Below are positions 22,829 through 37,923 of a DNA stretch of 64,000 bases, one piece after another. This DNA comes from Sebastes aleutianus (lineage: Eukaryota; Chordata; Actinopteri; Perciformes; Sebastidae), in NCBI GenBank assembly GCA_916700875.1, contig CAKAKS010000001.1:14425000-14488999 (forward strand). The letters run 5' to 3'. The stretch's first letter is position 1. The number at the start of each line of letters is the position of its first letter. Position numbers and translations under genes: made by a program. The notes under the pieces are model-generated. The model saw nothing but the letters and a program-made list of their open reading frames with translations, was not told where the DNA came from and made no database searches.

Positions 22829-25800
22829 CTCTATCTCTGTCAATTGTCTGAGATTCAATAGAAGCCACTTATCACCCCCTGGCTGTACCTAACTCAGTTT
22901 CTCTTAAACTTAGAGGACCACTTAGATATGCCCCGCTCTTCTATCTTTCTCTCACCTAAATTGCTTTGAATGCTTCATTTCCCATCTCTCCCCTCACACA
23001 TCCCCCTATAGAATCCAAAGACGCTTTCTGTTCTTCTCTTTGATATCCACTCCCTCTCCTCCTTCCTCCACTTTTTCCACTTTTGTCTCCGCTGCTCTCT
23101 TTTCCTCTCAAGTCTCTCGGACTACGCACTATACGCCCCACAATGAGTCTCGGCGGACCCCCTCTTATCTCTCTCTCTCAGTGTGACCCAAATTGTTTTG
23201 GACGGGCCCGACACTGCCGCCTGTGTAAGGACTCCTTTTGTTGAGCAGTGAATCAGAGAGCTGCAGCTGAACGCATTCACACACTGGAGGACACAACACG
23301 CACAGAGATAAAATGGCCTGTTAACCATTTCTCTCTCTCTCTCTTTCTCTCTCGCTCTCTTTCCGAGCCACGGCGGCGGGGTCAGGCAGGCTTAAAGATG
23401 TCAGACACACACAACCAACATCAAAGCGCGACCACAAGCAGTAAAGATTACACAGTTATGGCACAACTGGATTTGATGTGGGACTCGACAAGTGATGTCG
23501 CTGCTGTCAGTAGAAAACTCGATCAAGTGTCTCAGAATCACTTCACAGAAAAACACGCAAAGATTGACTTAAAGAAAAAATGGGTCATTCCATGGCTGCA
23601 GCCAGACTAAGCCTAAAACTAGAGTCATATTTGCTCACTATGATTTTGTTTTTAAATGTAGTTTGGCTGATTTCCTACTCCAAGACACTTAAAGCACAAG
23701 CCTTGGTATATCCACATTCAACTGTTCTCCAGTCAGCCTTATTTTCAGATTAACAAACATGTAATTTTGATCATTGTAGTGTCGCCACCACCCCATATAA
23801 AGGACAGATGAGGTGGTTTGGCACTGGAAAACTTTAAAAAAGGATGTTGAATTCACTTTAATGCCCTCAGGCCAGTGCTACAAAGCCTTCAATCCTTCTG
23901 CTATCACGCTGCTAAATGTTGATAGTAGCCTTTTTGAATGAATACATTATATTTGTTCATTAACCACAATAGTCGGTTTACACTAATATGTTTTTCTTCA
24001 TTGAATGTAGAAATGGTAAGTGCAGCTAATGTTTTATTATCATTTACTTATTTATATTGTGAATTTTTATTCTTGGCCTGGTCCTGGTGTGAGTCAGTAT
24101 GCACGGGGCAACACGAGGTGTCAGTGTGGATCTCTGCCCGTAGACTGAGTTATTCATTTATTTATTCACTTATCTATTGTCTCTGACATACTGGTGACTG
24201 CTGCTGTCTGTGAGTTTGTGTATGGTCTGGGTAGACTGTTAAACTGAATTGCCCTTCTGGGATAGATAAAGCTGTCTGAATGTGCTTGTTTTTTCTTTTT
24301 TGCTTTCTTTGTTGTAAAATTATTTAGTGATTTATATGTGTTTTAGTGGGAAATATAACGTTTAAATGTAACAAAAGCTACAATAGATAGCGATATAAAA
24401 TTGTAGCAGTAAGAACAGCTGGAAGCCTTTGGGTAAGAAGTTGCCATTTCAGAGAAAAACATCCTCTCCGCTTCAAATATAAAAACGGATACATCCTTAA
24501 GTCAAACAGCTAATTGTTGTGGTGGATATGCTCACGTGCACAGAGACAGAGATGCAGTGCTAAAGTTGCCAGAACTGACGCCATCGGCTCCACTTCCAAC
24601 CCATCACAGATTGTTTGACAGTGAACTTTTACAAAGGATGAAATGGTAGTAGACAGCCAGACACACCAGCTGCTTTCACGCAGGAGAAGAAGAAGAATCG
24701 ATCAGAGCTGCGGGTCAAATATCAAACACTGAATCATGGCTGGGAATTACCTTCTTATCCGTCTTCCTTCCTCCCTCCTTTCCTCTCACCCAGCACTTCC
24801 TCGCTCCTGCTGTCTTTCATGTCTGCAAACTCAGATCAGTAGAAAACTGGCAGCCAAGAAACCCCACAAGCCATCAGTTTTTCACAGACTGACGTGCTCA
24901 TAAACTACCAGCTGTACGTGGAAAAAGTAAAGCTAAACTGCAAGCCAGCACACAACATGGAGAAACAAGTTTTCCTCCTTTCTAGCCAAATAGAGCAGAA
25001 TACAAAAAACGTGTTTGTATATGATGAACTTCTACTAACAGACTAACACTAACAGAGACCAATGTGATCATTTCAGGACAAAGAGTAACACGTAAGACAG
25101 GCGAGAGGAGAAGGAAAAGACAATATGCCGTGGAGAAGCAGCTATTGTTTGGGGAAGGTTGTGGACTCTAAGGAGAAGACAAAGTCCCCACAATTAATAA
25201 AACCACTACTCACTGAGATGCATCAGTATCTGTGCTTCTGAATCACACACTGTCTCCTACAAACCACATACTATTAATTGACATTACCAAATATGTTCAG
25301 GAGGAATGCGATTGTTGCACATCCAATGGTAAGATCCAGGACACAATGCAGGAAGCGTAACATCCTTATACTGATGTCACAATGTGGAGGTAGGGGGGGA
25401 TGCACAAAGCACAGGACTTTGACACTGTAGACAGAGTTTTGTGTGTAGTGACCTTCTTAATGTTATGTTTAGGCTACTAAAACACTTGGATAAGGCAGCA
25501 AAATCAAGATAATGAAGAGAAAATCAAGTATAATGTTGCCATGGATTCAGTGAGTTATGCTGTAGGTTGCTACTTTAGTCTATATTTGTTTGGCACCATT
25601 AAAAGTATGCCGAAACAGTAATTAGTAGTTCCTGTTTGCAATGTGCCGATGGATGTACAGGAAACTATCACTGGATTATTTTGAAAATGAAAAAAAACCT
25701 TTGGATTCTCAAGCAAGTTCTGAAGTTATAAGGACCCTACATTTTATATGATTTTGATGTGGTTTTATGGATGTTTCTTTGCTATGGGCATCAGCAATAA

Positions 25801-28800
25801 TGATATCCTTGGAAGGTGAGTCAAACTGAAAATATATGTATAATGTCTGCGTGTTCAGATTTGACTGGATTGTGACATTCTCATCCCAGCTTGTCACATA
25901 CTGACACTTTGTCAGACCCCTCGGCGTCACTTTTCGGTCGCCGTAAACACGTGTTTAATGTTGTGAATTAAACAAAAATACTTGGTTAGGTTCAGGCAAT
26001 AACACCACTATAGTTAGGTTTAGGAAAAAACAAAGTGGTTGGTCTTAAAGTGAAATGTGACCGGACGTTGTGAACACAGGATGCGAACGAACAGCGGAAT
26101 GCAAAGTGAAATGAAACTTAATGCACAGGAACAGCGGTCTCCTGGATGAAAGCCTTGTGTTTGTTGGATCAATCATTGATTTGATTCATAATGAGCGACG
26201 AAGAGCTAAAGCTATACAGTATATATTCACATTACATTCAGCAGTTCTCTTGCATGTAATTCTCTATAGATGTAACATTAGAGTCTACTATGAAAAACAT
26301 GAAAAGCTGCTGCATCTTGTGAAAATGCAACTTTTTGTGATCTTTTTTATCCAACCGGTATTTATTATGTATCTCATGTAATAAAAACACCCTGTTTAAC
26401 AATCTTCAAAACATGTCCCATACCCAGTGACAAATCAATCAATCATGTATTCCTCATTAGGTTTGTCAGAACTGTCAGTTTAATTAACAAATTGTGTCCA
26501 TCTTGTTTAGTGGAGATGCGTCCTCTTTGTTCCCTTCTAGTTTGGCAGAAACATGCAACAGCCTAGCTCACATCACCAGATGTTGTGCCTGTGACCGCCA
26601 TTAGGAGGTGATTGAGTGCAACATTGCCAAATTACATACGGTGTCAATCCCTCCAGGCCGGTTTAGGCCGCGAGATAAATGCGTTCTACAGACTCCCTAA
26701 TATATAACTCCAACCATCAGGAGTTGTGTCCCTCCATGGGTCTCCTTTATCATTTAGAAATTAGTTTGTCATATAAAAGAGAAGAGGTGGGTGTGGGAAA
26801 TGGTGATCACCTTGAGACATAAGGAACACGGTCTGATCAGATTACGATGAAAGGCAGATGGAGAGGGAGAGAGGAGAGACGCGAGGTGGTGGAGTGAGGG
26901 AACACTTTCTAACAAGGTAACAGAAGGAGAAAGAAATGGACTGAGACGGTCAGATAGGAGATATGAGGAAGATAGAAGGTCAGATTCATTAAAAAGATAC
27001 AAGGCTATGTTTGATTTTCTTTGCCTCGAGCTATCAGTTCTCCAGAACAATCTCACTGGCAGTGAGTTAAGGTTATCCTAGATAATGATCAGTAATACAC
27101 TGTCTGCACGGACGGGGAGACAGGTGGAGATATGAGTGAGACAGGTACAAAGAAAGAGAGACAGAAACAGAACCAGTTTAAGTCTTAACCTTGGGAAGGA
27201 GACTATTTTTGTAAATCATTTGCTGTTAGGACTTGGATGTAGGTTAGATTTTGATTGAGGTTTATATTCATTTTAGCATGAAAGTTATCATTGATTAGGG
27301 TTATTGTAGGTATTGGTATGACCAACAACAGACAGTCCTCAAACCAAAACCAAAAAACTGTCTTCCAAAACAGTTACAAATGAACAAACATCTTCTGAAC
27401 TGCCATGTTTCTAGGTAAAGGGCAACTGCTGCTATGAAGGGAATAGGCTTTTTTCACAGCAGATATTTTGACTTGACATAGCAGAAAAGCCGTCAGCCAT
27501 GATTAGTTTCATTATATACACCTGTGCTTCTCCTACCGTGACATGCCCGTGTGGGAGTTGTTGGTCAAGACACTCCAACAGTCCTGAGAAGAGGGCTAAT
27601 CAGGCAAAATAAGTGAAAACACCTGTGCAGGTGAACAAAATCCACCGTTACTACGATTTGGGATTATTGATGCGTTATTCCAAGGAGGTTAATTTCATTG
27701 CTCTCATTGTAGTCACACCAGATAAACAGCCTAAATTAGCTACTTTTTATGAATTTTGAGCAGTTCGCTAACAAGTGAAACCAGATACAGACAAACTGTA
27801 CAACTCCTTTTAAATGAACTGAGTTGGCTGCATTGGTGTTAAGATTGAATATATTTATTTAGATGTAACTGCTGGCTTTGCAGCCACTTTACCACCAGTT
27901 TGTTGACACCTTTGTTGAAACCGTTTTTCCCCTCAGCTGGGCGTCATCACGGTCTCAATTATATGAGTCGCACAGCAGTTTGTGAAATAGTCACAAAATG
28001 TAATGTATTGATTTGTGTACATAGACACAAATTTCCCATTTTTGTTTTTGTGATGGTCAGTAAAAAAATTAATTCTTATGTAATCTACGGAATTGTGAGC
28101 CGGGATGGGTCAAAAAACACAGGACTTTCGCCCAGGAGACCGGTGTTCCTGTCCCATGTGAAACCACAAGTCAACGTTGAGTTATTTGTCACATAACTTT
28201 CGTACTCAAGTTACGCCACTTCCAGTGTTATTTGAACCCAAACCACGATCTTTCTCTAAAGCTAAGTAGTTTTGTTGGCTAAACCTAACCGAGTTGATCT
28301 TTTCCTAAACCTAAGTAGTTATATTTTGAAAAGACTGGAGCAGAAATTGACACGTGCGTCAAGTGTTGCTGGACATTGGTAGGAAAACGAACGAACTTTG
28401 TTGAAAGTCGAGCTTTGCGTCACGAAAAACAAGTAACAAAGCTCATGTCTATGTACACAAATCAAATAGATTACATTTTGTGACTATTTCACAAACTGCC
28501 ATGAGACTGTGTTCGATGTGAACGTGCCATAGTTAAAAACACTGAACGCTGGAGGGAGAGGGGATGCAAAAAAACTGTATGCCCAAGCATCCACCTGACA
28601 TCCTCCCTAGAGGTTTTTGCATCACCATAACAACGTCTCGGCCACACGAGGCAGCTTGTGAGGAAACCATAAAGATTGGTTGTTTTAAGTGCTTGAACAA
28701 ATGACCAGTCTCAGAGTCTCAAGAGGACATACTAAAATGCTCTGCAGGCACTCTTCACACTAGTCAGCACTCTGGAAACAATCCCTAAGCAATTGGCAAG

Positions 28801-31800
28801 TGTTAGGAGAGGATAGGAAGTGTGGAGGCAGAAGAGAGGAGAACACAATCTGTCCTCCTGCGTGCTCTCTGTGGAGCTGTGAGACAGAATTGCCAGGAAA
28901 AATTTAATTTAGCGAGGGGATTTAGCTCATTCAGCCTCTAACGGTTTCTCTTTGTGATGTCGATGTCTTTGTTCAACACAGAAAATTATTGTTAAAAAAA
29001 TCTCTTTGACCACAACCGGTACGGACTTAGGCCTTCACACACGATCACCAGCAGGATCGCTTTGTGTCAGCTTGTTTTTATGTGAGAGAGCGATGATGTT
29101 GAACGTCACAGCAGCGCTGCCTCGGGGTTGACTGACGGATCAAATTAAATCTCAGTGCCTCTGTGTCAATGTGTTAACCTTTGCTGACAAACAGGCACAC
29201 AGCAGAAATGGATTTTTCTGAGCAAATCAGGTTTATGTGATCATTAATAAAGATCTTAATTAGTCATTAAAATAAAGATTACACCAAATTTAGCTATTAA
29301 CATATACAATTAACCTGTAATTATGGCCTAATCTTTGACCATTTTTCTCATTTCTCTCAGTTCCAGAGAGATTCTGCCTCGTATCTTTGTGGTTTTAGAG
29401 ACTTTGCGGGATCCATTTGTGCCAATATGACCCAGTGTCAAAAGCTAAGGAAAGGGTTGAACTCTATTTGTTGACTAATATAAAAAAAAATGCATCTCTC
29501 ACAGTCTTTTGTGCAATGAATGAAAGGGCAGAAAAATGTGAGAAAGACAAAAAAGGTGGAGGTTAACCCAACGCTCTTGCAAAATGATGGATTGGACAGA
29601 AAATAAATGAGCAACAGACAGAGATGAGAGAGAGGAGAAATAGTGTGAATGACAAACACACAGGGACATGTCACATGTTCCCTACACACCTACTAACACT
29701 GTGAAAAATAAAGGTTATTAGTGTGGTTGAGGTAAGGGTACTTAAAAAATATGATATTTGAAGCCTCGTCAAATAAAAAACAATATTGGCCCTGCACTCC
29801 AAGTAAACAGCATACTGCAGCGAACACTCACTGTAACTATCAATCAAAATCGTGGGAGTGGGTGAGAGAAGATGGACAGAAATTTCAGATTCATCTATAA
29901 AATCTGCTTGTGCAATTTTTCCTCCACTTCCTCCTCAATTCTTAGAAGAGAATCCACTGTTTTCACATCGCTTTCTACTCTCTGTTGAATCTGGAGACAC
30001 AGCGGTGGACCATATTACAGTAGTACATACTCACTAACTGTCTCAGCATGAGAGCTGGCATTCATGGCAGAGACTGGCTGTCTTCCTTGCAAAGTTTTTG
30101 AGTAATAAATATACATTTCAACTGTTCTGCGGAAGAGTAAAGCTTGTCGGGTTGCGTCCGAAAACCCTTCCTATCTTCTACAAAGTCACTTCTACGACCT
30201 CCCTTTCCTCATTCATGCATGTAAAGAGACACTTGATGAGAGCAGAGTGATGACTGTCAGTTCGGCCAGGAATCCCCCCATGAACAATAACTTTTATCGA
30301 ACTGACTGTAATGAAGCCAAAGGAAAGGGAGTGAGAAGAGTGGTAACAAAAATTCATTGACCCGTAACTTGTGATCTCACTGGTGGTGACATGTAAATAT
30401 TACTGTGAGCGTTTGGAGTCGTTTTTGCGTTCGAATCAATGAGATATCTTGTCCTGTAATGCCACTGATATGAATGTGCTTAATAATCAAACTACTACAC
30501 TTCTACGGATAATAATGAATATGAAAATATAACAGCTCAGTGAGCTCAGTGGCTTCAGCCTTAGCTCTGCGAGGATATTATGACAGTATGCTATATATGG
30601 ATATATAACAAAACCTCTATATGATTACATTTGCTTGATTTAAACAGCTCAGTGCCAATTTAATTAGGTTAGTTCTGCCTGTCTAGCTTATTTCTCCTGA
30701 TGTCAACTCACCATGACACTTACCTCATCTGCCCTACACACACACACACACTACATTATATTATATCCAGCTCTCCTGTTTCATACAACTTTCACACAGA
30801 AAATAAAATCATTTCTTCATCTTGAATGATAATGCTATAGATCCAGATTACATTTCATAAGGTCACTTTTAAAGCTACACATAACGCTCCAAACTCTTTT
30901 GGTGAGGAAAAACTGTCATGGCCAATTTCAAAGGGGTCCCTTGACCTCTGACCTCAAGATATGTGAATGAAAATGGTTCTATGGGTACCCACGAGTCTCC
31001 CCTTTACAGACATGCCCACTTTATGATAATCACATGCAGTTTGGGGCAAGTCATAGTCAAGTCAGCACACTGACACACAGACAGCTGTTGTTGCCTGTTG
31101 GGCTTGAGTTTGCCATGTTATTATTTGAGCATGTTTTTTATGCTAAATGCAGTACCTGTGAGGGTTTCTGGAAAATATTTGTCATTGTTTTGTGTTGTTA
31201 ATTGATTTCCAATAATAAATATATACATAAATTTGCATAAAGCAAGCATATTTGCCCACTCCCATGTCGATAAGAGTATTAAATACTTGAAAAATCTCCC
31301 TTTAAGGTACATTTTGAACAGATAAAACATATGCAATTAATTTGCGATTAATCGCAAAATGTTTTGAAACATGTCAAAACATTGTTTTTATGAAAATGTG
31401 AACACATTGAACAATGTATACCTTTTAAACATTATTTTCTCTAATTTCAGCAATGATAAATGTGTATTTCCCAGTATTCTTAATTGTGTTTTGTAACGGT
31501 TATTGCAATATTAAGGGTTATACAACTAAAAAGTATACATTTAATATCAAGATATATAGTTGTCCAATCCCTAAAGGTATGTTTACATATCATCCAAACC
31601 ATCTGATATTCTGAACCTCCAGTGTAAAAGGAACATTGGATCATCAAACCACTGCTGTTTTGTGGAAACACAACAACCCTGTTTACTGTAAAAGTGGCGC
31701 TTAGTGAACTCGACGCAGGTGTTGTGTGAACAGAGATATTTACCAGCCTGGTATGACTGTGCAGACCCGGTTTGAACCTGTGGCTATCAGTAAACATAGA

Positions 31801-34800
31801 GGAGTGATTGCACATACCCAACTGTTGCAATCTTTTGGCTGTTACCATAGGAACACAATCTGACACACACACAGTGTTTTCCTCACCTACTGCCATCTCC
31901 ATCTGTTTACCATTTTGTGTTGCTGATCTAATGAGAGATCCTATCATCCCTGCTACCTCTGAATGCACAAACATTTTGGACCTGCTATCTCACTGATGGT
32001 CGGAGGACAGACTGTGCTGGAAAGTGGAAAGTACAGTGACATTCGTGAGAAGGAGATAGAGCCAGAGAGAGATAGAGCCAGAGAGAGAGAGAGAGGAAGA
32101 AATAGGACAATGGGGAAAGTTTAAACAGAAAACTCAAAGCGAGAGACTCAGATAATGAAACTGAGTGTAATGCTGCATGTTGACACAGTCCAAGATCTGG
32201 AAATAGATCTTTCTCTTCACACAAACTCATCCACTTTGTTCCCTCCCACAGCCAGGCTCTCAGCAAACCACACACATAATTATAGTTTCTACTGAACAAA
32301 GATGGAGGGGAATTAATTAGGCAGCAGTCAAGTTGGTAAAACACTTCTCCGTTACAGCATCACTCTCTGTTTCCTCCCATCATTCAGCCTCAAACTAATG
32401 AAGGAGAGAATGAGATAAAAGAGGGAGTCCTCATTAATTAGCAGACACATTTCGTTTGTATTAAATGTGCCTGATGAACCTCTGGATCTTTAGAAATGCT
32501 TCCTAATCAGAGAGTGATTAGAAAAGACCTGAGAGGGCAGCATATAAGCCAAATATTCAATATCCCAACTAGATAGATGGATAGATAGGTAGATAGACTC
32601 ACATCACACACATGCACATAAAGTAAAACCATCCCACTACTCCCCCGTCTGGGAGAGAGGAAGCCCATTACGATAACAATCCATCCTTTTCTGTGCTGCT
32701 TTCCTTTAGATTGCGTTTCTCCTCCTGAATCTCTCCATTCATCTACCGAAATCCTATTTTCATGACAAACAATAAGACACACACACTCACTCCATCACTG
32801 CTCCCTGTAGCTGTCAGAAAATGGGATGGGGGGAGGGGAAGAAAATAACAGGCGTAAGGGGAGAGGTGACATGCAGGAAAGGAATGGAAGAGTTTGAGAG
32901 ATTACCAGTGAAAGGGGTTTCTGAGGCATCCACCTGAACCGAAAGTGACTGACAAGCTCACATCAGATGAAATGAACATGGAGACGAAGAACACTGACTA
33001 TGTAACGGCGAGCGACAGTACTCACCGGCCTTTTCAGTCTTATGTGGTGGTTTGCTGAGGTCCTGACCAGGCAAACAGGGACACAGCCCGTCACATTTTA
33101 CTGAGATCGTCTTCCCAGACAGGCAGCTCTGGAACTCCAACTTACACTGTAAAAAACACACAACAAAAACATGAGTAATGGAGGCTTTATATCAGAGACC
33201 CGAGGGCTGGGAACTCCACATAAAGACACATAAAGGTCAGTGTACTTGTCATGGGGAGTACTTGGTCTGTAAAAACAGTTATACAATGTCTTCTGTGGCT
33301 CTGGAGGTGCACTCTAAAGTATGAGAAAACAGTCCGGATGATGTCATCACGATTATCTTGCCTTGGATTTGTAGATGAATAAAATGGAAAACTTTATTGG
33401 AGTTGAAAAAGGTGATTTTTTGACCGCACCAGCTAATGCCTTTTTCCCCCTTTGTTGAATTGTTTCACTTGCACCTGGCCTAACGCAACTACTTCTTTGC
33501 AGACTACAAACATGCATTAGAAGACATGAGTAATGACCAGGCATTGAAAGTATAATGAATAGGTACTATCGAGTTGCATTACGGGAAGTGTAGGGTTCTG
33601 TGTTTTTGGCCCTGCCAGAGGCAAAAAGTCAGGATATTTTGCTGCTGCACCGATTGACGGTTCATATTCAAATCTGCTTTATTTTATGATTTTAAAGATG
33701 ACATATTATGCTGATTTTGAGGTTCATACTTGTATTTTGGGTTTCTACTCGAGCATGTTTACATGCTTTAATGTTCAAAAACGCTTTATTATTCTCATAT
33801 CAGCTGTGCTGCAGCAGCTCTTTTCACCCTCTGTCTGAAACGCTCTGTTTGACCTCCTGCCCCGCCCTCTTGAATGGCCCAGTCTGCTCTGATTGGCCCA
33901 CTGTTGTGATTGGTCAACTGAACCAAACTCTTCGGACTCCGCTCCAGCTCCGCTCTAACTAGCTTTGTTTGAGGGCGAGCCAAACTAGCCCCTAGGTAGG
34001 TATTATGCAAATGTGTTACTTGGTGACATCACCACGTTACAGGAGAAAAGGCGGGACTTCAATCAATGTGTTTCAGGCAGTTCAGGAGCAGTTTTTCTCT
34101 GGGGGAGAGGAACTCCCTCTGGTGTGGACTTTAGGCTTTGACCTTTCACATACACAAAACAATGATAAAACACACTAAAGGAAAGGGAAATAGCACAAAC
34201 GCATAAAAGGGTCCTCTTTAAATAAAATAAACCTGTAGCATAGATAAGGAATCATGAATTCTGCACACTTAATCTACAGGTATGTTATAACTGTGCTCCA
34301 GGTATGCAATTACAACCAAAAACTTTCGAACTTTCTTTGTCGAGCTGATTAAGGGAAAGATTTGCTGAGACAGGATTGGCCATTTATCTTCGATGAACAG
34401 ATGTGTCCATTAGGCAGCCATGTAGACACACCATTAGACACAGAGATGCCCAGTGACATTCTATTATTCACCGCAGTACAAACCTAATGCGATGCAAAAA
34501 AGCAAGATGGACTACTTTAGAATGTAATTTAACAGTATAAATCTCATTTCAGGTATAAGTGAGGGGTAATAACTTGTTTGGACTAGTTTGGGGGGAAAAA
34601 ATCCAATTACAAGATCCTTCCAAGAGGAATAATGAAAACTGAAATGAGTTATGTAAATTCTGTTTGCGAGGTGATGACGACAGGTTTTGTCAGGGTGAGA
34701 GACCATGACTGTGCATAAACATCTATACACACATCATGCATCATATGCAAGCTTATAGCCCGATCCCGCCAGCACTTTCATTTCCCATGTTGTAATTCAA

Positions 34801-37800
34801 ATCCATCATTTCCTCCCTGTCACCTCTTTGATAGCGCTGCTAATGTTGCTTAATGAAATCTGTTGACAAAGGAACAGCGCTATGTCCTGTTCTCAATATA
34901 TTGAATTAAATGTCTGGGGAGGGAGAAAGAGAGAGCAAGAGAGAGAGAAAGAGAGAGAGATAGAAAGCCCAGGAAATGGATGTCCTCCCCCAGTCACTGT
35001 CAGCACACTAAGGGGCCCCATGAATCTTTATGTATGTCTCTCTCCAGGGGTTAATGTGGTTTTGATGAAACAGTGTTTTAACACCTGACTTGGTGGAGTA
35101 AAAATAGAGGAGAGGAGAGGAGAGGAGAGGAGAAGAGAGGAGAGGAGAGGAGAGGAGAGGATAGAAAGGATGATTTAAGAGGAGGGAAGTAATGGACTTA
35201 ACTTAGTGGGCCGAAGCCTCTCAGGAGATAAGAGCACTGTCCTCTTAATAGGATATTGAGTGTGTGTGCGGTCATGATGAGGGAGGCATGTAATGTAATA
35301 ATAAAACATGAATGAGCTGGAGACCAGCAGCTCACTGGTGAGTAGGGTTTAGGTTGGACCACAGGGACCCATCACTCCACCAGCTAACTGAAGCCCTCCA
35401 ACTAAATTACCGCAGCGACCGGAGGGACCTTCCCCGCCCTCCCCTTCCCTTTGTTCTTCCTCTTGTTTCTCCTTCAATACTTCTCCTCCTCAGCAGTGCT
35501 TCAGGCAGGTAGGTCATTAGGAAAGCATATACGTCCTCACTTGCTCATACACAAGGGATTGAAACTCCCACTCCAGCCCTGTCTCCTCAAAATTGCGTTC
35601 CAGTACAACGAAACTGCACTGTGAATTACGTTTCAAGGGGAAATGCATTTTGTCGCGGATTATGTTTGTTTTTGACATATCACAAGTATGTTTGCGGAAG
35701 TCCGCGTAGGAAGGAGGTCTGGGTGGTGAATGGGTCGCCCAGGAGACTCAAAGTGAAACTAAAAGTCAACGTTCTTATTTTAATCATGATGTTTTTTTTT
35801 ACTAATCTTAACCAAGTAGTTCTGTTGCATTTTTGTGGTGTTTTGTTTCAGTTTAGTAGTCATTTTAAGCCAAACCAAGATGTTTTTTTTAACATAATAA
35901 ACAAAGATTTTGCTTTAAAAATGTGTTCCTTTGAAAATATAAGCGCTTTCAAATTTAAGCGCTGCAACCACTGTTTCTATATTTCTTTTTTTTTACTGCT
36001 ATTATTATTTTTTTATATTGCTGCTATTACTGTTTTTATTACCACTGCTTTTATTTATTTGTTTTAATCTTAACTACATCAAGTGTAGCCTGCGAAATTT
36101 AGTATAATGACAATAAAGATCATTGTGATTCTGTTTTTTTTTTTACTAACCAAGTAGTTTTGTTGCGTTTAAACCTAGCGCGACCGTAATCCAGGAGAAA
36201 ATATGTTTCTCTCTAAACATAATTGAGAAGGCAGTTTTGTTATACCATGGGAATGTAATTTTCAGGTTTGCCCATCTCACTTTGTTTCATACTTTGCAGC
36301 GGCAAAGTGCGACTTGCCGCAATAATTACATTTTTCTGAGGTTGGGAGGCGCGTTCGTGTGTTTCAGATGGGAAAAAAATCTTTGTAACATAGGTCAACA
36401 TGTCACAGGATCTGTTTACAGGATCCTCACTTTTCCGCTAAAAGTTCAACTTTTCCCAACTTTGAGTTTGGCTGCAGTTCGCTGCAGATTCAATGGCTGC
36501 AGCTTGCTGAGCTCGGGAGCGGCCGCTGCAGCTTTCCATAGACATTGCATGGCAGCTCGCTGCAGGCCGCATTTCAGCGTTACCCCTGAATTTAAACTGA
36601 AAATAATGTGGCCACCAAACATCTGGAAGTCCATTCATTTCCTGCAGAGCTGCAGCTGAAACATACGGATGATGTGTGGATAGTCAACGAGCTTCCCAGC
36701 AAATAAAACATGACCGTAGTTCAACTCCTTCTCTCAAAGGTTTTGCTTTTATTGATTCTGTCTCCTCAGACACCACTGTCGCTGCAATTAATAAATGATA
36801 CTGAGCAAGTGACAAGCACAGTGTGCAGGTATACTGAAAGGTCATAGCTCGCTCTACTTTGCCAATATTTCTGTCACGAAGACTTTGATTCAGCTCAGGA
36901 GATGTTTTATATTGTCCATTTGTATGAGGTCCTTGTATTTTGGATTGTGCTTCACCCCTTGCAACCAAAATAATAATAAATATAGATGTCAGTAAGAATC
37001 CCGAGTCTGTTCTACCAAGGACAGACCCACAATGCTTCACTTCTTTATGTCTTTTTCAGCCAACTGATTTTCCTCTTCAACTCCTCAGTCTGAACTTCCT
37101 CTGCTCTTTTCCTTCTTGCCTTTCTTTTCTTCTCTGACATTGAGAGTTTGTGGGTATGAGTCATTTTATGTAGCTGAGACTGAGAGTGAGATTACGAGCC
37201 AAGGTTAGCAGCTAGAAATGGGGCTAGAGTCTGATGAGAAGGTTGGCGAGCTTTTCCGAATCGTCCGGTAGGTGATTTTTAGCTGCTGGAAAGACCTCTG
37301 ATTGCTGACCTATTCCCAGTCATTTACATAACAGACAGAGAAAAGTACGGCTGAAATCAACACAGTGGAGGAAGATAGGAGTCGATACATGAAATGGGAC
37401 TGCAGAAAGAGAAGAGGGGGCAGGAAAAAGACCGTGAAGCAGAGGGGAAAGGTGACGATAGATTAGTGTCATATAAAATATCATCTATTAAGAAAAAAAG
37501 AAAGAAAAGTACACATCCTCTCAAATATTTACATCGTGAATTATACAAGTCAGTGGCTCTTCAAGCGCTGTTGTGTGTCTCGAAGCAAGCCTGTCCTTGC
37601 TTTTTATGGTTGAAAACAAACTGAATTATTGATAATATTTGCTGAGAAAATAAGAAAATTACACACTTAAAGTGAGAAAAGTACAAAGAGAGTGAAAGGA
37701 AGAAGAGTGTGAAACTTAATGGGAAAAAGAGATGTCTCACCCTGGAGGAGTAGGTGTGTCCATCAGATCCACACAAAGGAGTTGTCTGGAGCCCTGAGCA

Positions 37801-37872
37801 GATCCTACATTTCCCATGAGCACCAGCTTCAAGCCTGTGCTTGTGGCCTGCACTGCCTTTCCTAGGTTTCAC

Positions 37873-37923
<51 letters not shown>

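Larger units (their letters stand above)
19261..33025 (-). other. Large spock1 intron (13.8 kb)
   Basis: No exon supported. Holds microsatellites (19263-19315, 22203-22243, 22411-22434, 22792-22823, 23330-23360), a G-run cluster (20315-20343), DNA-transposon relics (19840-20256, 21060-21421, 30881-31355) and repeat-family fragments (25905-26170, 27945-28515). The rest is unremarkable AT-rich sequence. Confidence 0.7.
33147..37740 (-). other. spock1 intron (4.6 kb)
   Basis: Holds the inverted TIR element 33692-34221, GA-rich low-complexity tracts (34918-34965, 35104-35160), and a TTAGGTTTAGG-family fragment at 35617-35830. Nothing coding seen. Confidence 0.6.

Noticed and set aside
31480..31974. 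A 164-codon minus-strand open frame
   Set aside because: No recognisable domain, composition like surrounding non-coding DNA, and part of it overlaps a segment similar to 19.5 kb.
36470..36660. A GC-richer patch with many CTGCAG sites and open frames on both strands
   Set aside because: No homology recognised, no matching splice phases with spock1, and no promoter features beyond modest GC.
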